DNA of 64,000 bases, taken from assembly GCF_004799035.1 (NCBI RefSeq), contig NZ_MWIO01000014.1, positions 124,001-188,000 on the forward strand, read 5' to 3'. Both the position numbers and the translations under genes were made by a program. Every line of letters begins with the position of its first letter. Position 1 is the first letter of the stretch. The stretch comes from Rhodanobacter lindaniclasticus. GTDB lineage: Bacteria > Pseudomonadota > Gammaproteobacteria > Xanthomonadales > Rhodanobacteraceae. Shown in pieces: positions 22,694 through 30,661 of this stretch. The notes beneath the pieces were generated by a model that did no database searches, was not told the origin of the DNA, and saw only the letters and a program-made list of their open reading frames with translations.

Positions 22694-24202
22694 ATGACCC
22701 GCTCATCGAATCGCTGCCACGGTGCGCCACGCGCAGCGGCCGTCGCGCTGGGCACGCTGCTGCTCGGCGCCTGCGCGGCCGGCCCCGACTACCGCGGGCC
22801 GCCGAAGGTCGACACCGGTAGCGGCTGGACGCAGCCGGTGGCCGCACAGGCGCCGGCAGATCTCTCGACCTGGTGGACCACGCTGGGCGACCCGACCCTG
22901 GACCGGCTGGTCGCCACCGCGCTGGCGGACAATCTGGACGTGCGCCAGGCGCAGGCACGCATCGCCGAGGAGCGGGCCTTGCGCGACCGCGCCGCCGGCG
23001 GCTACGCGCCTTCGGTCGGCGTCGGCGGCAGCGTCACCCGGCGCCGGCAGAGCGAGAACGGCCCACTGCCGATCGGCGCCATTCCCGGGCTGGCGCGGGA
23101 CCAGACCATCTACGACGCCGGTTTCGACGCCGGCTGGGAAATCGACCTGTTCGGCGCCACCCGCCGCGCCGTGCAAGGTGCCGAGGCGCGCATGCAAGCC
23201 GCGCAGGAGGACGCCGTCGGCGTGCGCGTCAGCATCGCCGCCGAAGTGGCGCGCAGCTACCTCGGTCTGCGCGGCGCGCAACGCGAGCTGGCCGCGCGCG
23301 AAGCCTCGGTGCGCTCGCTCGCGCACACGGCCGAGCTGGTCGGCCAGCGCCTGCGCGCGGGCGAAGCCGCGCAGGCGGACCTCGATGCCGCGCAAGCGCG
23401 CCTGAGCGCCGCCGCCGCCGGCCTGCCCGCGATCCAGGCGCGCGCGCGCGCCGCGGCGCTGGGCCTGGGCGTGCTGCTGGGCGCGCCGCCCGAACGCGAG
23501 CTGGCCCTGCTCGACACCACCGCCGCACCGATCACGCTGCTGCCGATCCCGGTCGGCCAGCGCGCCGATATCCTGCGCCGCCGGCCGGACGTGCGTGCGA
23601 CCGAGCGCCGTCTGGCCGCGCGCAGCGCCGACATCGGCGTGGCCACGGCGGAGCTGTTCCCGAAGCTGTCGATCGGCGCCAGCGGCGGCTTCCAGGCGCT
23701 GGACGCGAGCCAGCTGTTCGAATCAACCAGCCAGCGGTTTTCGCTCATGCCGCTGATCTCCTGGCGGGTGTTCGACGGCGGCCGCGTGCGCGCCGAGATC
23801 CGCGCCAGCGAGGCGCGCGAACAACAGGCGGCGTTCGCCTACGAAAAGGCCGTGCTGACCGCGCTGGGCGACGCCGAACGCGCGCTGGGCGACTACCGGC
23901 TGGGCCTGGACGCGGTGCAGCGCCAGCAGGCCGCCGCGGACGCCGCGCGGCGCAGCTACGCCCATGCGCAGGCGCGCTACGCCGCCGGCGACATCGCGCT
24001 GACCGACCTCTTGGCCGAAGAGCGCGTGCTGCACGACGCCGAGGACGGTTATGCGCGCACGCACACCGCCGCCGCGATCGATCTGGTGGCGCTGTTCAAG
24101 GCGCTGGGCGGTGGCTGGGATGCCGACGCCGACGATGCACGCGGCCAGGGCTCGACCACGCCATCGTCGCCGGCACCACGCGAGGAGCAGCGCCGTGGAT
24201 GA
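22694..24202 (+). CDS. Outer-membrane efflux lipoprotein, TolC/NodT family
   Basis: A 502-residue outer-membrane factor that forms the exit duct for a tripartite exporter. The signal peptide ends in the lipobox LLGAC, so the mature protein is lipidated at Cys. Two OEP repeats of long helices follow, with the family sequences AGPDYRGPP, WWTTLGDPTLDRLV and RRRPDVRATERRLAAR. AAGGAG at 22683-22688 supports the ATG at 22694. Its place immediately after the two permeases makes it the probable channel for this ABC system. Confidence 0.93.
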   Translation: MTRSSNRCHGAPRAAAVALGTLLLGACAAGPDYRGPPKVDTGSGWTQPVAAQAPADLSTWWTTLGDPTLDRLVATALADNLDVRQAQARIAEERALRDRAAGGYAPSVGVGGSVTRRRQSENGPLPIGAIPGLARDQTIYDAGFDAGWEIDLFGATRRAVQGAEARMQAAQEDAVGVRVSIAAEVARSYLGLRGAQRELAAREASVRSLAHTAELVGQRLRAGEAAQADLDAAQARLSAAAAGLPAIQARARAAALGLGVLLGAPPERELALLDTTAAPITLLPIPVGQRADILRRRPDVRATERRLAARSADIGVATAELFPKLSIGASGGFQALDASQLFESTSQRFSLMPLISWRVFDGGRVRAEIRASEAREQQAAFAYEKAVLTALGDAERALGDYRLGLDAVQRQQAAADAARRSYAHAQARYAAGDIALTDLLAEERVLHDAEDGYARTHTAAAIDLVALFKALGGGWDADADDARGQGSTTPSSPAPREEQRRG

Positions 24203-24764
24203 CAGGCTGCTGCGGCAACGCCCGGACCGCGGTGGCCCGCGCCGGATGGGCGGCGCCCTGCACTGGGTCCTGCGCGCGCCCCTGCTGGTCGCGGCACTGG
24301 TCGGCGCACCGCCGTCACTCGCGCAAGCTGCGGATACCGCCACAGACCACCCGGTTGCCACCGCCCAGCGCCAACTGCAGCTGAACCACGGCCAGCGATG
24401 GCCGGCCGATACCGCACTGCGCGAAGGCATGCGACGCATCCGCGCCATCGCGCTGTGGATGCAGCACGCGCAGGCCGACGGTTCGCTGTCGACGCGGCAA
24501 GCCCGTGCCGTCGCCGCGTCGATCGAGAACAGCGTGGCCGCCATCGTCGACCGCCCTCCCCGCGGCAACGGCATGGACGCCAACCTGCATCTGCTGCTCG
24601 GCCGCGTGCTCGCCGCCGACGGCCTGCCGTCACTGCTCGACGCATTGGAACTGTATCCGCGCTATTTCGCCGACCCGGACTGGCAGCCGGTGACGGCCGA
24701 CGCTTCGCCCGGCCACGGATCGCCCGACAGCACTGGGGAGTCCGCCCGTGCCGCGCAACCTTGA
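24195..24764 (+). CDS. Periplasmic protein of unknown function, paralogue of 61830-62336
   Basis: A 189-residue protein with a signal sequence (ALHWVLRAPLLVAALVG...AQA). I do not recognise a named family, but it is clearly homologous to the product of 61830-62336: both share QRW...D..LR.GMRR near the middle and a C-terminal YP.YF.DP.W..PV. The start is a GTG at 24195 with GAGGAGC upstream, overlapping the efflux gene by 8 bases, so it is the last gene of the exporter operon. The shared core looks all-helical and has no obvious catalytic or metal motif. Confidence 0.7.
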   Translation: MDDRLLRQRPDRGGPRRMGGALHWVLRAPLLVAALVGAPPSLAQAADTATDHPVATAQRQLQLNHGQRWPADTALREGMRRIRAIALWMQHAQADGSLSTRQARAVAASIENSVAAIVDRPPRGNGMDANLHLLLGRVLAADGLPSLLDALELYPRYFADPDWQPVTADASPGHGSPDSTGESARAAQP

Positions 24765-24823
24765 CCCTTTGTGCGCAGGCCGCTGGTGCCGGCGCGACTG
24801 AACGAATCCGGAGAACCGCTTCG

Positions 24824-26239
24824 ATGCAAATCACTTTTCTCGGCGCCGCCGGCGAAGTCACCGGCTCATGCTTCCTGATCGAGACCTCCAAGGTCCGCTT
24901 CCTGGTCGACTGCGGCATGTTCCAGGGTGGACGCGAAGCCGCCCAGCGCAACCGGCAACCGTTCGGGTTCGAACCGTCGGCGCTCGACTTCGTGCTGCTG
25001 ACCCACGCGCATATCGACCACAGCGGCCTGTTGCCGAAACTGACCCGCGCCGGTTTCCGCGGCGCGATCCACGCCACCGCCGCCACCGCCGACCTGCTGC
25101 AGGTGATGCTGCCCGACAGCGCGCACATCCAGGAAACGGAGGCGCTGCGCGCGCAGCGTGGCGCCCGCGGCTCGCGCGAGGCGCAGGCCGCGGCCACGCC
25201 GCTGTACACCCTGCGCGATGCCGACGCCTGCCTGCGCCAGGTGCGGCCCCACGGCTACGGGCGCGAGTTGCGCCCGCACGCGGACATCCGCTGCCGCTTC
25301 CGCGACGCCGGCCACATCCTGGGCTCGGCGATCATCGAGGTGTGGGTCAGCGAGGGCGAGCGGACCACCAAGCTGGTGTTCAGCGGCGATCTCGGCCAAC
25401 CGGGGCGCGCGATCCTGCGCGACCCGACGCCAATTGCCGAAGCGGACCTGCTGTTCATCGAATCGACCTACGGCAACCGCCTGCACAAGGATCTTGCCGC
25501 CACCCAGGACGAACTGATCGGCGTGGTAGAGCGCACCCTGGCCCGCGGCAACGTGATCGTGCCGGCCTTCGCGGTGGGACGCACCCAGGAAGTGCTGTAT
25601 CACCTGCATCGGCTGAGCTGCGAAGGCAGGCTGCGCAACCTGCGCATCTTCGTCGATTCGCCGATGGCCACCGCCGCCACCCGGATCACCCGACAGCACC
25701 TGGACCTGTTCGACGACAACGCCACCCGCCTCGCCGACTGGCATGCGCTGGGCGAGGATCTGCCGTATCTCAACTTCACCGCCAGCGTGGAGGAATCCAT
25801 CGCGCTGAACCAGATCCGCTCCGGCGCCATCATCATCTCCGCCAGCGGCATGTGCACCGCCGGCCGCATCAAGCACCACCTGCGGCACAACCTCGGCCGG
25901 CCTGAATGCAGCGTGCTAATCACCGGCTTCCAGGCCGAGGGCACGCTGGGCCGGCGGCTGGTGGACGGGGCCAGCCAGGTGCGCATCTTCGGCGAGGAGA
26001 TCCCGGTGCGCGCCTCGATCCGTACCGTCGGCGGACTGTCCGCGCATGCCGACCGGGACGCGCTGCTGGCCTGGGCCGCCGGCTTCGCGCGCGCGCCGGC
26101 GCAGACCTTCGTGGTGCATGGCGAGGAAACGGCGGCCCAGGCGCTGGCCGACGGGCTGCGTGCGCGCGGCGGCTGGAAGGTGACCGTTCCCGCGGCGGGC
26201 CAGCAGGTGCAATGGCACGACAGCGGAGTCCCGGCATGA
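24824..26239 (+). CDS. Metallo-beta-lactamase/beta-CASP ribonuclease, first copy
   Basis: A 471-residue cytoplasmic MBL-fold nuclease of the beta-CASP (CPSF73/Ysh1-like) type, expected to cut RNA. The zinc motif HAHIDH is at residues 61-66; the later ligands are in DAGHILGSA and FSGDLG, and the beta-CASP region contains ESTYGNR, PAFAVGRTQEVLYHL, SPMA and SASGMCTAGRIKHHL, ending GGLSAHAD and VHGE. It overlaps the LOG gene by ATGA, so the pair is co-translated. A second copy is at 32234; unlike that one it has no FNR-type box. Confidence 0.93.
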   Translation: MQITFLGAAGEVTGSCFLIETSKVRFLVDCGMFQGGREAAQRNRQPFGFEPSALDFVLLTHAHIDHSGLLPKLTRAGFRGAIHATAATADLLQVMLPDSAHIQETEALRAQRGARGSREAQAAATPLYTLRDADACLRQVRPHGYGRELRPHADIRCRFRDAGHILGSAIIEVWVSEGERTTKLVFSGDLGQPGRAILRDPTPIAEADLLFIESTYGNRLHKDLAATQDELIGVVERTLARGNVIVPAFAVGRTQEVLYHLHRLSCEGRLRNLRIFVDSPMATAATRITRQHLDLFDDNATRLADWHALGEDLPYLNFTASVEESIALNQIRSGAIIISASGMCTAGRIKHHLRHNLGRPECSVLITGFQAEGTLGRRLVDGASQVRIFGEEIPVRASIRTVGGLSAHADRDALLAWAAGFARAPAQTFVVHGEETAAQALADGLRARGGWKVTVPAAGQQVQWHDSGVPA

Positions 26240-27090
26240 ACAACAACGACGAGGGCAAGCGGCGCGAGGAAGCGATCGTGCATGGCGAGGCCTACCGGCT
26301 GGCGCAGGAAGACGTCGCGTTTCTCGCCAGCGACGGGCTGCGCGGTGTACGCCTGCAGCTGGAGCTGCTCAAGCCCGAGCTCGCCCTGCATGAACACGCG
26401 ATCCGTTCCACCGTGGTGGTGCTCGGCAGCGCGCGCACTTGCTCGCCGGAGCAGGCGCAGGCCGAAGTGGTGCAGCTGGCGGCGCGCACGCAAGCCCATC
26501 CGGACGAGCCGGAGCTGGCGCGCGAGCTCGCCGCCGCCCGCCGCCGGCTGGCCGGCGCCCGCTACTACGAGGAAGCGCGCCGCTTCGCGGAAATCGTCTC
26601 GTACCGTTTCCAGTGCGAGGGGCGCCGCGATTTCGTGGTGGTGACCGGCGGCGGCCCGGGCATCATGGACGCGGCCAACCGCGGCGCCTACGAGGCGGGC
26701 GCGCGCTCGATCGGCCTCAACATCACGCTGCCGCGCGAACAGCGGCCCAACAGCTGGATCACCCCGGACCTGGCCTTCCGCTTCCACTATTTCGCCGTGC
26801 GCAAGATGCATTTCATGCTGCGCGCGAAGGCGCTGGTCACCTTTCCCGGCGGCTTCGGCACGCTGGACGAACTGTTCGAGGTGCTGACCCTGGTGCAGAC
26901 CGGCAAGATGCCGCGCCTGCCGATCGTGCTGGTCGGCGGCGCGTTCTGGCGCCGCGCCTGCGACCTCGGGTTCCTGGTCGAACAGGGCATGCTCGACGCC
27001 AGCGACGCCGAGCTGGTCAGCGTGGTCGAAAACGCCGAACAGGCCGTGGCGGCGATCCACGCGTTCTACGGCGGCGAACCGCCGGCCTGA
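26236..27090 (+). CDS. LOG family protein (nucleotide 5'-monophosphate phosphoribohydrolase-like)
   Basis: A 284-residue member of the LOG/lysine-decarboxylase-like family. The motifs VVTGGGPGIMDAANRGAYEAG and FPGGFGTLDELFE are intact; in characterised relatives they carry out cleavage of nucleotide monophosphates to a base and ribose 5-phosphate. The N-terminal 100 residues form an extra helical region not found in short LOG proteins, as in the PpnN-like group. Coupling to a beta-CASP RNase suggests linked RNA and nucleotide salvage; that is inference. Confidence 0.87.
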   Translation: MNNNDEGKRREEAIVHGEAYRLAQEDVAFLASDGLRGVRLQLELLKPELALHEHAIRSTVVVLGSARTCSPEQAQAEVVQLAARTQAHPDEPELARELAAARRRLAGARYYEEARRFAEIVSYRFQCEGRRDFVVVTGGGPGIMDAANRGAYEAGARSIGLNITLPREQRPNSWITPDLAFRFHYFAVRKMHFMLRAKALVTFPGGFGTLDELFEVLTLVQTGKMPRLPIVLVGGAFWRRACDLGFLVEQGMLDASDAELVSVVENAEQAVAAIHAFYGGEPPA

Positions 27091-27143
27091 GCGCGACCGG
27101 TGCCATGCCGATGCCCATCATCCCACCCCGAAGGAGACCGCCC

Positions 27144-27617
27144 ATGCCATGCACGCCACGCACCACCCTGTCCCATGCCGCCGCCGTCGCAGCGCTGGCG
27201 CTGCTGGCCGGCAGCCTGCCGCCGCCGGCCCGTGCCGCCGATACGCCGGAGCAGGCCGCGCCAATGGCGCTGACCACGATCATGCGCGAGCTGGGCAAGG
27301 ACATGCAGGGCGTCACCGACGGCATCGCCCGCGAGGACTGGCCGGCAGTGGCGCAGCGGGCCGTGCGCATCGCCGACCACCCGCAGCCGCCGCTGGGGGA
27401 GAAGCTGCGCATCCTGGCCTTCATGGGCAAGGACGCCGGCCACTTCCGCGACTACGACCGCCAGGCCCACGACGCCGCCCAGCAGCTGGCGCAGGCCGCG
27501 CAACGGCAGGACGGCAGCGCGGCGATCGCCGCGTTCGCCAACGTGCAGGGTGCCTGCCTGGGCTGCCACCAGCGCTTCCGCAAGCCGTTCCGCGAGCATT
27601 TCCACAGCCAGCCCTGA
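27144..27617 (+). CDS. Cytochrome c' family protein
   Basis: A 157-residue periplasmic cytochrome with a cleavable signal peptide (ending ARA-AD). A single heme-binding motif CLGCH (Cys138, Cys141, His142) is close to the C-terminus and followed by QRFRK, as expected for cytochrome c'-type four-helix bundles. Cytochromes c' bind NO and help resist nitrosative stress (family knowledge). AAGGAG at 27131-27136 fixes the start. It lies 53 bp after the LOG gene and converges with the histidine kinase gene. Confidence 0.87.
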   Translation: MPCTPRTTLSHAAAVAALALLAGSLPPPARAADTPEQAAPMALTTIMRELGKDMQGVTDGIAREDWPAVAQRAVRIADHPQPPLGEKLRILAFMGKDAGHFRDYDRQAHDAAQQLAQAAQRQDGSAAIAAFANVQGACLGCHQRFRKPFREHFHSQP

Positions 27618-27636
27618 ACGATCCGCGGCGGCGCGT

Positions 27637-29019
27637 TCACACGTAACCGGGCACGTGCGGCGCCGCCGAGGTGGCGGCGCGCGGCAGGCTGAAACCGACC
27701 TGCGCGCCGCCCAGCGCGGAGCGCCCGAAGCTCAGCTGGCCGTGATGCAGGCGGGCGATCGCCTGGGCGATCGACAGGCCCAGTCCGCTGCCTTCGCCCA
27801 CGCTGCCTTCGGGCCGGTGGAAGCGCTCGCCCAGCCGCGCGATGTCGTCCGCGGCGAAACCGGCGCCGTTGTCGTTGACCTCCAGGCTCACCTGCTCGTC
27901 GCGCCCGCCGACGCGCACGTTCACCTGGCCGTGCTCGGGCGCGTGGCGCAACGCGTTGTCGAGCAGGTTCTGCACCAGGATGTCGAGCAGGCTGCGGCTG
28001 CCCAGCACGAAATCGTTGCCGTCGTGGTCCAGCGACAGTTCGATGGAACGCGCCGCCGCGCGCTCGCTGGCGTCACGCAAGGCCGCTTCGGCGACGCTGA
28101 CCAGACGCAGCGGGCCGGCGTCATCCAGCTCGGCCAGTTTCTCGACCCGCGCCAGCAGCAGCAACTGAGCCACCAGCCGCTGCATGCGATCCAGCGCCTC
28201 CTGCGCGCGCTGCAGGTGCCGCGTGCGCGCCCGCACATCGTCGCCGCGCCCGGCCAGGTCCAGTTCCAGCCGCAGCGCCGCCAGCGGGTGGCGCAGTTCG
28301 TGCGCGGCATCGGCGGTGAAGCGGCGCTCGTGTTCCAGGCTTAGCCGCAGGCGATCGACCAGCTTGTCGATCGCCTCGGTGAAGGGCGCCAGCTCGATCG
28401 GCACCCGCGCGTCGGTGAGCGAGGCGGCGCCCGGATCGGCGCCGGCGGACAGGCCGCGCGCCAGCTGGCGCAGCGGTTTCAGCCCGCTGCGCAAACCGGC
28501 GAACACGATCGGCGGCACCAGCACCAGCAGCGCGAGCAAGGCCAGCAGCGCCGGCGCCAGCAGCTTGCGCAACAGTTCGTCGCGCTCGTCCAGCGGTGCG
28601 CCGACCTGGATCCAGTAGCGATGCTGCGCATCCCAGCGCTGGAACACCCGCCAGCGTCGTCCGTCGTGGGCGACCGAATGGAAATGCGCGTCGCCCGGAT
28701 CGAAACGCAGCCACGGCAGCTCGGTGCTTTCCACCAGCAGCTCGCCGTATGCATCGCGCAGCACGATGGCCGGGCGCTGGGCGGTGTCATCCGAGTCGAG
28801 CAGCGGTTTGTCCGGCAGGCGCACCGCGCCGCCGCGGGCGATGTCCTCCGGCATCACCGCGAACACGCTGGCGGCGGTGCGCACCAGCGTCTGGTCGAAG
28901 ATCTCGTCGACCTCGTGCAAGCTGCGCCAGCCCAGCCAGCCGACGGCGGCGCACCACACCAGCACGATGCCGGCCAGCAGCCGCAGCACCAGCCGCCGGT
29001 TGAGCGAGGGACGGATCAC
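27637..29019 (-). CDS. Sensor histidine kinase, QseC/PmrB-like
   Basis: A 460-residue membrane sensor kinase. TM1 (about 13-30) and TM2 (about 155-175) flank a periplasmic domain of roughly 120 residues, then HAMP, HisKA with phospho-acceptor His240 in AAHELRHPLAAL, and an HATPase_c domain (NLLDNALRHAP, DNGAGF, GSGLGLSIA). The residue four after the His is His rather than the usual Thr or Ser, which is unusual for the dephosphorylation motif. It overlaps the response regulator gene by 4 bases and shares an operon with cytochrome b and a PepSY protein. Confidence 0.93.
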   Translation of the reverse strand: MIRPSLNRRLVLRLLAGIVLVWCAAVGWLGWRSLHEVDEIFDQTLVRTAASVFAVMPEDIARGGAVRLPDKPLLDSDDTAQRPAIVLRDAYGELLVESTELPWLRFDPGDAHFHSVAHDGRRWRVFQRWDAQHRYWIQVGAPLDERDELLRKLLAPALLALLALLVLVPPIVFAGLRSGLKPLRQLARGLSAGADPGAASLTDARVPIELAPFTEAIDKLVDRLRLSLEHERRFTADAAHELRHPLAALRLELDLAGRGDDVRARTRHLQRAQEALDRMQRLVAQLLLLARVEKLAELDDAGPLRLVSVAEAALRDASERAAARSIELSLDHDGNDFVLGSRSLLDILVQNLLDNALRHAPEHGQVNVRVGGRDEQVSLEVNDNGAGFAADDIARLGERFHRPEGSVGEGSGLGLSIAQAIARLHHGQLSFGRSALGGAQVGFSLPRAATSAAPHVPGYV

Positions 29020-29690
29020 GCGGCGATCCCGCCGGGCGGATTGATGGCGTAGCCGATGCCGCGCAGGGTGCGAATCCAGCCTGGCCCCAGCTTGTGGCGC
29101 AGATGATGGACGTGCACTTCCACGGCGTTGCTGGCCACTTCGCGGTCCCAGCCGTACAACGCCTCCTCCAGTTGCTCGCGGGAGTACGCGCGCCCGGGGT
29201 GGCGCACCAGCATTTCCAGCAAGGCGTACTCGCGCGCGGTCAGCTCCAGCGGCGCGTCGGCGAGCGTGGCGCTGCGCGCGGCCGGGGTGACTTCCAGCGC
29301 ACCCACGCGGATCGCCGGCTCGACCTGGCCGTCGGCCCGCCGCAGCAAGGCGCGCAGGCGCGCGGCGAGTTCGTCCAGGTGCACCGGCTTGACCACGTAA
29401 TCGTCGGCGCCGGCATCCAGCCCGGCGACGCGGTCGGCCAGTTCGTCGCGGGCGGTCAGCAGCAGCACGGGGGTGGCGTCCTGGCGCCGGCGCATGCCGG
29501 CGATGATCGCCGGACCGCTGCTGCGCGGCAGGTTCCAGTCCAGTATCGCCGCGGCATACGTCGTGTCGGCCAGTGCAGCGGCAGCCTGGGTGCCGTCGGT
29601 GATCCAGTCCACTGCATGGCCGAGCTGGCGCAGGCCGTCGGCCAGCGCCTGCCCCAGTGCCCGGTCGTCTTCGGCTAGCAGGATGCGCAT
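29016..29690 (-). CDS. Response regulator, OmpR/QseB family
   Basis: A 224-residue OmpR-type regulator. The receiver domain has the acidic pair EDD (7-9), phospho-acceptor Asp51 (ILDWNLPR) and Lys in VVKPVHL. The C-terminal winged helix contains LTAREYALLEMLVRHPGRAYSREQLEEAL and VEVHVHHLRHKLG. It is translationally coupled to the sensor kinase. Two-component systems of this type next to PepSY and cytochrome b genes are often induced by cations or redox signals (family knowledge). Confidence 0.95.
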   Translation of the reverse strand: MRILLAEDDRALGQALADGLRQLGHAVDWITDGTQAAAALADTTYAAAILDWNLPRSSGPAIIAGMRRRQDATPVLLLTARDELADRVAGLDAGADDYVVKPVHLDELAARLRALLRRADGQVEPAIRVGALEVTPAARSATLADAPLELTAREYALLEMLVRHPGRAYSREQLEEALYGWDREVASNAVEVHVHHLRHKLGPGWIRTLRGIGYAINPPGGIAA

Positions 29691-29694
29691 GGCC

Positions 29695-30291
29695 TCATTC
29701 TTGTCGCACGATCGGGCCGCTCATTTGACTTGCGGCAATTGGCGCCGATTTTTCGCCCGCTGCGGCATCCTGTCCCAGCACGCGCTTGCGGCCGTGGATC
29801 ATCGCGGCAACCAGGTTCTCTCGGTAATGCACGCTCTCGCCCACCGCCGCCAGCACGTGCAGCACGACCAGGCCCAGCACGCCGTAAGCCAGCACCTCGT
29901 GCAGCTCCTCCAGCCAGGGCGTGCCGAAGAAGGCGTCCGTCGTCTGCAGCCAGCCGGTGACGCCGACCAGCAGCACGCCGACCAGCAGCGCCAGGATCAT
30001 CACCGCGGCTGCCGGGTTGTGCCCCAGCTGCCTCCGCGAGCGACCGGCCAGACGCTCGCGCAAATAGTCGCGCACGCGGCGCGGGCCGGGCACCCAGTCG
30101 GCGAAGCGCGCGTGCCGCGTGCCGACCCAGCCCCACACGAAACGCACGGCGAGCAGGGCCAGCACGGCGTAGCCGATCCCGCGGTGGACCAGCTCGCCGT
30201 CCTCGGTGAAAAAGTTGGCGAGGAACAAGCCCGCCAGCGACCAGTGAAACACCCGTACCAGCGGGTCCCAGACCTTGACCGTGGCATGCAT
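29695..30291 (-). CDS. Di-heme cytochrome b561-type membrane protein
   Basis: A 198-residue inner-membrane cytochrome b of the Ni/Fe-hydrogenase b-type/cytochrome b561 family. It starts VKVWDPLVRVFHWSLAGLFL, and has paired histidines in FHW, VHRGIGY, LHEVLAYG and LHVLAAVGES in four helices, suited to binding two hemes. I chose the ATG at 30291 because GAGGAC lies upstream and the family begins with this motif. It lies 31 bp downstream of the PepSY gene, and likely passes electrons between quinones and a periplasmic partner. Confidence 0.9.
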   Translation of the reverse strand: MHATVKVWDPLVRVFHWSLAGLFLANFFTEDGELVHRGIGYAVLALLAVRFVWGWVGTRHARFADWVPGPRRVRDYLRERLAGRSRRQLGHNPAAAVMILALLVGVLLVGVTGWLQTTDAFFGTPWLEELHEVLAYGVLGLVVLHVLAAVGESVHYRENLVAAMIHGRKRVLGQDAAAGEKSAPIAASQMSGPIVRQE

Positions 30292-30322
30292 GGACTTGTC
30301 CTCGCTCGAGTCAGGTGATGGA

Positions 30323-30595
30323 TCAGCCGCCCTTCTGCTTGACGATGCGGCCATCGGTGGGGTCGAAGTAGATCTCCACGTTCCTGCCCGCCTTGTCCTT
30401 GCCGTAGATTTCGTAGCAGTTGCCCGAGACCTGGAACACCTTGATGGTGTAGCCCTGGTCGAGGACCTTCTGCTTCATCGCCGCTTCGGTCAGCCACTGC
30501 GCGCGCGGCGCGGTGGTGCACTGGGGTGCGGCGACGGCGGTCGCCGACAGCACGGCGGCGGCAAGGAACAACGGTGCGATGACGATGCGCTTCAT
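30323..30595 (-). CDS. PepSY domain periplasmic protein
   Basis: A 90-residue secreted protein: signal peptide to about residue 22 (ATAVAA), then a single PepSY-like domain (MKQKVLDQGYTIKVFQVSGNCYEIYGKDKAGRNVE, ending PTDGRIVKQ). Two cysteines (in PQCTT and GNCYE) may form a disulfide. Such proteins commonly accompany cytochrome b561 and QseBC-type two-component genes, as here. It is the first gene of a four-gene minus-strand operon. The upstream 66 bp show no FNR-type box. Confidence 0.85.
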   Translation of the reverse strand: MKRIVIAPLFLAAAVLSATAVAAPQCTTAPRAQWLTEAAMKQKVLDQGYTIKVFQVSGNCYEIYGKDKAGRNVEIYFDPTDGRIVKQKGG

Positions 30596-30661
30596 GGTGC
30601 GTCTCCGGTATCGGCAGGATTGCCTTGGACGGCATTGCAACCGGGACGGCTTATGTGGGTC

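Noticed and set aside
29722-29735. TTGAC-TTGC-GGCAA as a further FNR-type box
   Set aside because: It is inside the cytochrome b coding region, has a poor right arm and does not precede a plus-strand gene.
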